DNA from: UBA1783 sp964449115
GTDB taxonomy: Bacteria > Bacillota_I > Bacilli_A > Erysipelotrichales > Erysipelotrichaceae
Assembly: GCA_964449115.1 (NCBI GenBank)
Contig: CAYUXW010000011.1
Coordinates: 1-49,747 of the forward strand
DNA length: 49,747 bases
Reading direction: 5' to 3'
Under the pieces are notes generated by a model. That model did not search any database and was not told the DNA's origin. It worked only from the letters and a program-made list of their open reading frames with translations. The translations under genes were made by a program, and so were the position numbers. Below are positions 44,621-49,747 of this stretch, in pieces (position 1 is the stretch's first letter; every line of letters begins with the position of its first letter).

Positions 44621-46015
44621 TCACTCCTTATCTGTCAATATTTTCTGATCCACACGAATCAGATACCATTGTCTGTTTTTACAGGCTAGAAGACTATTGT
44701 CTACACGATAATCGTTTGCCTTGTAATAGAATTCATATTCTGGCTTTATAACAATATTGCCATCTCCATCAACAAGTCCAAAAGTAATCTCAGCATCTAA
44801 ATCAATTTTCCCAGCTACATAATATGGCGCTACAGGTGGTGACTTATGAACACTGTTATAGTCTGTTATTTTATAATAAGAGTTTTTATCTTCATCATAA
44901 AAATACATATAATCCAGATAGTCTACATTTTCCCAGTCATAACAGACACAGGCAATTTTGCCAGTATTTGTCATAACTATATCTCTTAAATCTTCTTTAA
45001 AGAGGGACTTGCCGTTTTTATCATATAATTGCCAGCGATCTATAAGATAATCTTCATGGTGTTTAGCTGCCAGCAAATACTTTCCTATCGGTTTTATCTT
45101 TGCATATTCCATCTTAAGGATGATATTACCTTTTTCATCCTGATATCCCATTCGTTCTTTTACCACCGCTCCATTTTCATCAAGCTCGCTGGATATTATT
45201 TTTCCTTCAAGAAGGCTTTCTGCCTCCTTGTCATATTTATCAACATCAAATTTGTCTTCATAAATGGTCTCATACTTTTTTAAAAAGACAGGTTTTTCTG
45301 AAGGAATAAAACCTTCAATTTCTTTTTGATACCATTTATCTTTCAGCCAATTGCCTCGATAATCGGTGATATTTGTTTTATCATTCTTTTTAAAAACTAA
45401 GTATTCAGGATTCTGATACTGCTCTTTAGGAAAAGTGATTACACTTTCCTTGTCACAAGCTATCAATTCGTCACCATAAATATCATATGCACCCCAAAGA
45501 TTTTCTTTTGAGACAATAAAAACCATGACTTCATTTTCTTCGATTGTCAGAAATCGGATTTTAAGTTCGTCAAACTCTAAAGGCAAGATATCTTGACCAG
45601 TTAGATTACAAACTCCCCAGCAACCATTTAAATGATAAATCAGACGGTCCATCTTTGAATCTTTATAGCCAGAATGAATAATAATTTCACTACAGTCACA
45701 AGGTAAAATCATTTTCCCTGAATAATCCAATACACCATAGTAGCGAACATCTTTTTCATCCAATCTGCTAATTTTAATAAAACGATCTGAATAGCCATCA
45801 ATTCGCTCATATTTACAATCAATAGCCAACTGACCATCTAAATCAAGCAAGCCTTGTAGCCCTTGCTGGTTTTCAACTAATATACGACCAAATAGAATAT
45901 TGGGCATCAATTTTTCCTTATTATAATTATATTGACTATTTATATCCTTTATATTACGAGTCAAGTATTTATAATCGGGAAGTTTTATAATTTCTATTTC
46001 TGAATTTTTGTACAT
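44621..46015 (-). CDS. WG-repeat (beta-leaflet) protein
   Basis: 464 residues without signal peptide. Repeated 'xxGLxDxxGxxxIxxxYxxI' units are visible: GLQGLLDLDGQLAIDCKYERI, YYGVLDYSGKMILPCDCSEI, CWGVCNLTGQDILPLEFDEL, LWGAYDIYGDELIACDKESV and, near the C-terminus, FGLVDGDGNIVIKPEYEF. WG repeats form short beta-leaflet arrays, probably protein-binding scaffolds. It is encoded between the FtsZ-like GTPase and the NUDIX-like genes (AGGAGG site before the start), so it could bind or sense a partner of either. Being apparently cytosolic, it is unlike many WG proteins that carry signal peptides. Confidence 0.65.
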   Translation of the reverse strand: MYKNSEIEIIKLPDYKYLTRNIKDINSQYNYNKEKLMPNILFGRILVENQQGLQGLLDLDGQLAIDCKYERIDGYSDRFIKISRLDEKDVRYYGVLDYSGKMILPCDCSEIIIHSGYKDSKMDRLIYHLNGCWGVCNLTGQDILPLEFDELKIRFLTIEENEVMVFIVSKENLWGAYDIYGDELIACDKESVITFPKEQYQNPEYLVFKKNDKTNITDYRGNWLKDKWYQKEIEGFIPSEKPVFLKKYETIYEDKFDVDKYDKEAESLLEGKIISSELDENGAVVKERMGYQDEKGNIILKMEYAKIKPIGKYLLAAKHHEDYLIDRWQLYDKNGKSLFKEDLRDIVMTNTGKIACVCYDWENVDYLDYMYFYDEDKNSYYKITDYNSVHKSPPVAPYYVAGKIDLDAEITFGLVDGDGNIVIKPEYEFYYKANDYRVDNSLLACKNRQWYLIRVDQKILTDKE

Positions 46016-46051
46016 AATGCCTCCTTTTTTATCAACTTCAGTTGAAACTTA

Positions 46052-46687
46052 TTAATAAAAATCATGATTTTTGATAGCTTCAGCGAGCTGTCTAATGTCA
46101 GTTTCATCATTATAATCTGAGTTAAAATCAAACAAGCCAACAATATAACCGGCTCCATCTAGAAATTTGCTATTTAAAGCTTCAAAAACATCTTTGAAAG
46201 ATGCTTCATCAGATAGCATCTTTTTAAACATTTCGTTATGGAAAACAACCACATTATCAGCAATTACTTTTAAATCTATAACAGTTCTATGTGCATGTAA
46301 AAGACGTTCTTTTCCTTCTATTTCAAAAGGAGTTGTTACCATACAAACAACATACATATCTAAATCTTTAGCAATTTCAACTATTGGAGCTAAAGCACTC
46401 GTTGCTGTGTTTCCTCCCAGTCCTGCTACAAGAATTAATACTCTAGCACCCTGTAAGGCTTCCATAATTTTTTTATGGCTGTAGATAATGCTTTCTCTAC
46501 CTGACAATGGGTCTTTAAGTGGTTTATCAGTTTCTAATAATACCTTATCTGGACAAACATTGGCTTTTAAAGAAGCTTCATCGGTATTCATAACGATAAA
46601 CTGTACTTCTTCTATTCCTTTTAAAAACATGTAGCCTACAATGTTAGAACCAGCTCCACCAACTCCAACTATCTTTATATCACTCAT
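46052..46687 (-). CDS. truncated FtsZ-like GTPase (N-terminal domain only)
   Basis: 211 residues clearly derived from FtsZ. T1 loop VGVGGAGSNIV (7-17), T2 NTDEASL (34-40), T5 VTTPFEIEGKERLLHAH (117-133) and ADNVVVFHNE (143-152) align with FtsZ in order. The T4 G-box, normally GGGTGTGAAP, is altered to GLGGNTATSALAP (89-101). The T7 synergy motif NxDxxD survives as NSDYND (189-194), right before the protein ends; the whole C-terminal domain and FtsZ tail are missing. It might cap, co-polymerise with or poison cellular FtsZ, or act as a nucleotide switch. A stand-alone divisome FtsZ is excluded by length and context. Upstream site GAGGGG. Confidence 0.8.
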   Translation of the reverse strand: MSDIKIVGVGGAGSNIVGYMFLKGIEEVQFIVMNTDEASLKANVCPDKVLLETDKPLKDPLSGRESIIYSHKKIMEALQGARVLILVAGLGGNTATSALAPIVEIAKDLDMYVVCMVTTPFEIEGKERLLHAHRTVIDLKVIADNVVVFHNEMFKKMLSDEASFKDVFEALNSKFLDGAGYIVGLFDFNSDYNDETDIRQLAEAIKNHDFY

Positions 46688-46716
46688 TATATTTCCCCTC
46701 TAGTTATCCTCATAAA

Positions 46717-47007
46717 TTATTCCTTTTTATAAAGAGGACATCTTTGGTCCCTTTTAGCTAGAGTATGTTCTTCAAAACCATAATCAAAACGATACAGACC
46801 TTCACTTCTGCAACTGCATAAAACCATCTTGTTGGCTTTACAGATGATTGTTTTATCAAATACATCAGTACCTTCCAAATCATCATATTCTCTAAACTCT
46901 TCTGTTACATAAACAAATTTGCAGTCAGCGCATTTAACAGGGATTTCTTTAAAATCTGTAGCAATTTCGTTTCCTTTTTCATCTTTATAAAATATAGTTT
47001 TGCTCAT
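46717..47007 (-). CDS. small Cys-rich protein of the FtsZ-like operon
   Basis: 96 residues, six cysteines: CADC (26, 29), Cys56, CSC (64, 66) and Cys90. They probably bind one or two zinc ions. I recognise no family. It begins MSKTIFYKDEKGNEI and ends RCPLYKKE. It lies 29 bp upstream of the FtsZ-like gene in the same operon. A role as adaptor or metal sensor is a guess. Confidence 0.6.
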   Translation of the reverse strand: MSKTIFYKDEKGNEIATDFKEIPVKCADCKFVYVTEEFREYDDLEGTDVFDKTIICKANKMVLCSCRSEGLYRFDYGFEEHTLAKRDQRCPLYKKE

Positions 47008-47044
47008 CTTATCTCCTTTCCAGATTAATCCATCTGATGAACTT

Positions 47045-48016
47045 TTATTTTTGTGCCTCTTCTAAAACCTGTTTCCACTCTTCTTTACAGCTGTTCATCG
47101 TACTTTCAGGTATTAATTTTACCAAAGTTATTATTTCAGAGCGATGATCTTTTTGATAAGAAGAATTATTAACCTTCAGATTTTTTAAAATTCTCAAACA
47201 TGCCAGTTTATTAAACTCTTCATCATAATACAAGAGCAAATTTACAAACTGTTTAGGAATACAATAGTTTATATAGTGAGCCAATGCATACTCGAAAGTA
47301 TCATGGCTTTCATACTGATAAAATTTGTTTTTAACTGCCAACTCCATTATTAGCGCAAAGATTGTTTCGATATTTTCCGCTTCTGTAAATTCTCCCTTTT
47401 CAAAAGCTCTATGGGGATTGGCTCCAGAAAAAGCGATATAGTGATATCCACAGTTAACCAGCATTGCCAGTGTTTCTTCATCAAGCATTATTTTTGAATA
47501 TGTATTCTTATTTTCATCTAACATCAATATAAGGAACACCAAAGCAAAATAAGAATAGCGATTGTTGTTTTGAAAGTAGACAGGGAAATGGTTTTTCCAT
47601 AAAGCTGCCCTTTTTTCATCTTTAAGAGTCTCATTTAAATATTGCTTTAAAACATCGATATGTTTAAGCCCAACAGGATTGGTATATTTTCCTAAAGAAA
47701 AATAATCCTCCAGTATTTGAGAAATTCTCAAGACATAAGCTTCCATTTTTTGGCTGATTGCTGCTGAGTGTTCAAAATGATTTTCTGCCCATAGGTCCAA
47801 TGCTTTAAATAGCACATCTTTGAGCTGCTGAGATTTGTCAAAATCACGACAGGCTACAAGATGATGAAGCTCCACATTTTCAAAATCATGATTTTCAATT
47901 AAGTATGATTCTATGGCATTTTTCATTTCCGGATCATACATTTTCGCTATAAAATCACGATAATTTTCATCTTCAAAAAAACTTTTAACTATCTTCAGCT
48001 TTTCTTTCTCGATCAT
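47045..48016 (-). CDS. uncharacterised alpha-helical protein of the FtsZ-like operon
   Basis: 323 residues, soluble, no signal peptide, rich in amphipathic helices; I recognise no domain. A hydrophobic stretch YFALVFLILMLDE (about 155-167) probably packs inside the fold. The composition (many Tyr, Phe, Asn, Glu) and lack of catalytic-looking motifs suggest a helical-repeat or scaffold protein. The start overlaps the stop of the zinc-ribbon gene as ATGA, so the two are translationally coupled. Confidence 0.55.
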   Translation of the reverse strand: MIEKEKLKIVKSFFEDENYRDFIAKMYDPEMKNAIESYLIENHDFENVELHHLVACRDFDKSQQLKDVLFKALDLWAENHFEHSAAISQKMEAYVLRISQILEDYFSLGKYTNPVGLKHIDVLKQYLNETLKDEKRAALWKNHFPVYFQNNNRYSYFALVFLILMLDENKNTYSKIMLDEETLAMLVNCGYHYIAFSGANPHRAFEKGEFTEAENIETIFALIMELAVKNKFYQYESHDTFEYALAHYINYCIPKQFVNLLLYYDEEFNKLACLRILKNLKVNNSSYQKDHRSEIITLVKLIPESTMNSCKEEWKQVLEEAQK

Positions 48017-48372
48017 TTTAATGGTTCCTTAAGTTTTTTTCCACATACCAGACATTTCCCAGTTATTACATCAATGTATCTTTCACAGTTGTGGCCAGCC
48101 AAACGCAATCCTTCAGCAATTTCTTCCTTATCAACACGATCACCATAATAATCATCATAATTCTTACCATCAAAATCACTATAGAAAGTTGCTCCTGTAC
48201 TGTCTTCAAAAGCTTCGGAAGCCCCACACCTCAAGCAGACTGCATTCACTCTTCCTAAGCCTGAGTAATTGCTGTCAGAAGCAATGACATGATAGGTTTT
48301 ATCACAAACAGTACAGCGACACTTTGAATCCAGATGTTCATAACAGTTATGAACGATATTGTCCTTTTGCAT
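48013..48372 (-). CDS. twin zinc-ribbon small protein, first gene of the FtsZ-like operon
   Basis: 119 residues with a duplicated metal-binding motif: HNC (8-10)...CxC..C (18-23) and HNC (94-96)...CxxC (107, 110), both followed by Lys. A further CLRC (46, 49) sits between them. Each end looks like a zinc ribbon or knuckle. The middle (DFDGKNYDDYYGDRVDKEE) is acidic. No known family. It is the first gene behind a consensus promoter and palindrome, with site AAAGGAG, so it would be the most abundant product if polarity applies. Confidence 0.6.
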   Translation of the reverse strand: MQKDNIVHNCYEHLDSKCRCTVCDKTYHVIASDSNYSGLGRVNAVCLRCGASEAFEDSTGATFYSDFDGKNYDDYYGDRVDKEEIAEGLRLAGHNCERYIDVITGKCLVCGKKLKEPLK

Positions 48373-48410
48373 ATTTTTCTCCTTTCGAAAATATTATTTT
48401 GTAATTATCA

Positions 48411-48425
48411 TTTCGGTTACTGAAA
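48411..48425. promoter_or_regulatory. palindrome, candidate operator of the FtsZ-like operon
   Basis: TTTCGGTTACTGAAA is a dyad (TTTC-n-GT-n-AC-n-GAAA around a central base). It lies about 8-22 bases downstream of the expected transcription start, where a bound repressor would block elongation. The helix-turn-helix/NUDIX-like protein encoded at the end of the operon is a candidate binder. Confidence 0.45.
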
Positions 48426-48439
48426 TCTTTTATAATTTA

Positions 48440-48467
48440 ATTATAACAATCACTTCCTTGTTGTCAA
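48440..48467 (-). promoter_or_regulatory. perfect sigma-A promoter of the FtsZ-like operon
   Basis: Minus strand -35 TTGACA (48462-48467), 16-base spacer, -10 TATAAT (48440-48445): both hexamers are perfect consensus. An AT-rich run (48468-48500) upstream could act as an UP element. Such strength usually implies repression. The leader is about 60 bases. Confidence 0.75.
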
Positions 48468-48550
48468 TACTTTTTTTAAAAAAAATTTAAAATTTATAAA
48501 AATTTATCCATTTTAACCTATATCTCTATTTGCTTTTTTCTTAAACAAAA

Positions 48551-48572
48551 AAACCTTGCCTGGGCAAGGTTT
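48551..48572 (-). terminator. terminator of the tRNA-Arg/HAD/tRNA-Leu unit
   Basis: AAACCTTGCC (48551-48560) and GGCAAGGTTT (48563-48572) form a ten-pair stem as written, so the two-base loop TG probably opens further. A seven-T run follows on the minus strand. Confidence 0.85.
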
Positions 48573-48583
48573 AATTGCTAAAG

Positions 48584-48667
48584 TGGTGCACCGAATGAGA
48601 GTTGAACTCACACGATATTAATCATACGCTTCTGAGGCGTACGCGTCTACCATTCCGCCACCGGTGC
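48584..48667 (-). tRNA. tRNA-Leu (anticodon CAG)
   Basis: Minus-strand class II tRNA (84 bases). Acceptor GCACCGG pairs with TCGGTGC, discriminator A, encoded CCA. The anticodon stem TACGC/GCGTA holds CTCAGAA (anticodon CAG). A variable arm lies between TATGA and TCGTG, and the T arm contains GTTCAACTC. It begins 9 bases after the HAD stop codon. Confidence 0.95.
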
Positions 48668-48676
48668 AGTTAGAGT

Positions 48677-49507
48677 CTAACGATATTTTAACACTTTTTC
48701 TTGTAAATAGTGAGCAAAACCGTCTTCATCATTTGTTTTTTCGGTAATATCATCAGCATATCCTTTAGTTTCATCAGAACCATTAATCATACAGACGCCA
48801 ATTCCAGCAACTTCGAGAAGTTCATTGTCATTACTGATATCGCCAAAAGTCATAACATCTTTTAAATCAATATTGTTTAGCTGACAGAAATTTATTAAAG
48901 CATCTCCCTTATTTGTTCGATAGTCTATAAATTCCAACATTGTTGTCTGCGTTTTTACAGTGCGATAAGTGACACCTTCCTTTTTATTTTCTTCAACATA
49001 TTTTTCTAAAGCTGCCATTTTATCTTCATCTACTCTAATCATCAACTTAGGGCGATCTTTATTAAACATCAAGGAACCATCAGGGCTGATGACATAAGGC
49101 ATCTCGTTTCTGATACTGCTAGATATGGTTGCTTCATCCTCCTTTAGACAGACCATTACTCCATCATCATAGACAAAGGGGTTTACATCAAGAGGTTTAA
49201 CCAAGTTACAGATTTCTTTAACATCTTCTTTAGACAGGCTGTGATAATCGTATCTTTTATTATTTACTCCATCATATAGCTGAGCTCCATTCATTCCAAT
49301 AAGAATATCAAACTGCCAGTCAAAGCCCCATTCTTTGTAATAGTGCAATAACTGGTTATCCACACATCTACCAGAAGCCAAGCCGAATAAGATTCCTTTT
49401 TCTCTTAGCTGATTGATGATTTTCTTAGTAAAATCAGTCAACACTCTTTGGCTGTTTGTCAATGTTCCATCGATATCCGCTACTACTAATTTAATATTCT
49501 CGTTCAT
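48677..49507 (-). CDS. HAD-superfamily Cof-type phosphatase
   Basis: 276 residues. HAD motif I is VADIDGTLTNSQ (nucleophile and acid Asp), motif II is in LASGRC, motif III a Lys in RTNKGDAL, and motif IV is FGDISNDNELL. The C2-type cap between motifs II and III is of the Cof/YbiV type, so a sugar phosphate or nucleotide phosphatase is likely; the substrate is not predictable. I use the ATG at 49507 because AAGGG stands 6 bases before it. The gene sits between tRNA-Arg and tRNA-Leu with only 15 and 9 bases between, so it is probably cut from a tRNA-mRNA-tRNA transcript. Confidence 0.88.
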   Translation of the reverse strand: MNENIKLVVADIDGTLTNSQRVLTDFTKKIINQLREKGILFGLASGRCVDNQLLHYYKEWGFDWQFDILIGMNGAQLYDGVNNKRYDYHSLSKEDVKEICNLVKPLDVNPFVYDDGVMVCLKEDEATISSSIRNEMPYVISPDGSLMFNKDRPKLMIRVDEDKMAALEKYVEENKKEGVTYRTVKTQTTMLEFIDYRTNKGDALINFCQLNNIDLKDVMTFGDISNDNELLEVAGIGVCMINGSDETKGYADDITEKTNDEDGFAHYLQEKVLKYR

Positions 49508-49522
49508 AATCATCCCTTTTAT

Positions 49523-49598
49523 TGGTGTGCCCGACAGGACTTAAACCTGTATTTTCTCGAATCGGAATCGAGGGTTTTATTCGTTAAACTACGGGCAC
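49523..49598 (-). tRNA. tRNA-Arg (anticodon CCG)
   Basis: Minus-strand cloverleaf: acceptor GTGCCCG pairs with CGGGCAC, discriminator A, encoded CCA. The anticodon stem CTCGA/TCGAG encloses TTCCGAT (anticodon CCG). The T arm contains GGTTTAAGTCC (TTTAAG instead of TTCGAA). Confidence 0.9.
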
Positions 49599-49609
49599 AT
49601 CACAAAAAC

Positions 49610-49615
49610 ATTATA
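49610..49615 (-). promoter_or_regulatory. -10 box of the tRNA-Arg transcript
   Basis: TATAAT on the minus strand, 11 bases before the tRNA-Arg 5' end; the -35 is not clear. The stretch 49616-49747 has no gene that I can see. Confidence 0.45.
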
Positions 49616-49747
49616 ACATAATTCAACCATATTATTTTATCACAATAAAAACACAGTGCCACCTAAAAAATATGCTATATTTAAATTAGAATAAGGAGAT
49701 TAACTATTATAAATCAAGTGGAAAATAAAATTTATTAAATATCCATT

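Noticed and set aside
44621..46015. WG-repeat protein as an exported protein
   Set aside because: No signal peptide or membrane helix at the N-terminus (MYKNSEIEIIKLPDYKYL).
1..49747. CRISPR array or cas genes
   Set aside because: No regularly spaced direct repeats of 25-40 bases with unique spacers and no Cas-like protein were seen.
49690..49747. Ribosome binding site AAGGAG (49693-49698) announcing a gene at the right edge
   Set aside because: All three downstream frames hit a stop within about 40 bases and no ATG follows at a suitable distance.

Overview
The window reads as a chromosomal stretch of an AT-rich Gram-positive bacterium of the Firmicutes. The evidence is AGGAGG-type ribosome binding sites, consensus TTGACA/TATAAT promoters, the rlmN-prpC-prkC-rsgA-rpe and yvcK-whiA gene orders, Cna-B-type surface proteins and tRNA genes with encoded CCA. 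The gene repertoire (UDP-xylose genes, rubrerythrin, RqcH, ECF vitamin uptake, many small lipoproteins) would fit a gut Erysipelotrichia/Coprobacillaceae-type anaerobe. That placement is inference from gene content, not a database match. Nearly everything is on the minus strand; the exceptions are the IS1595-type elements, an esterase, rqcH and an ABC exporter pair.

Left end (1-4150): an insertion-sequence graveyard. A 5'-truncated IS1595-type copy (88-632) and a nearly complete but frameshifted copy with good terminal inverted repeats (2291-3413) bracket a two-gene minus-strand operon. That operon encodes a secreted papain-fold cysteine protease and a membrane-anchored exported protein. A heavily decayed IS66-type transposase follows (about 3520-4110).

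Housekeeping block (4152-24177): rlmN, prpC, prkC, rsgA, rpe and a thioredoxin-like lipoprotein form one tight operon. Next come gap; a UDP-xylose module (small membrane protein, uxs, ugd); the operon yvcK-whiA-membrane protein-GNAT-rubrerythrin; a large LCP wall-polymer transferase; tRNA-Lys(CTT), whose 3' end is partly duplicated 513 bp away; an esterase; and priA-rsmB.

Surface and metabolic block (24254-42400): a Cna-B-repeat adhesin with a VPETG sorting-like signal and its partner protein follow gmk. Then come rqcH, an aldehyde dehydrogenase, tRNA-Glu(TTC), rpiB, a DUF4153-like membrane protein, coaX with an ECF pantothenate-type S component, a LysR regulator, four tandem paralogous lipoproteins, and a heterodimeric ABC exporter with one degenerate ATP site.

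Right end (42444-49747): the most unusual part is a seven-gene minus-strand operon behind a perfect consensus promoter with a palindrome just downstream of it. In transcription order it encodes a twin zinc-ribbon protein, an uncharacterised helical protein, a Cys-rich small protein, a truncated FtsZ-like GTPase, a WG-repeat protein, a NUDIX-like protein, and a fusion of three C2H2 fingers, a helix-turn-helix and a NUDIX-like domain. I do not recognise it as a described system. It is the best candidate here for something new, perhaps a nucleotide-sensing stress, conflict or cell-division-modulating module. The window ends with a tRNA-Arg / HAD phosphatase / tRNA-Leu transcription unit.
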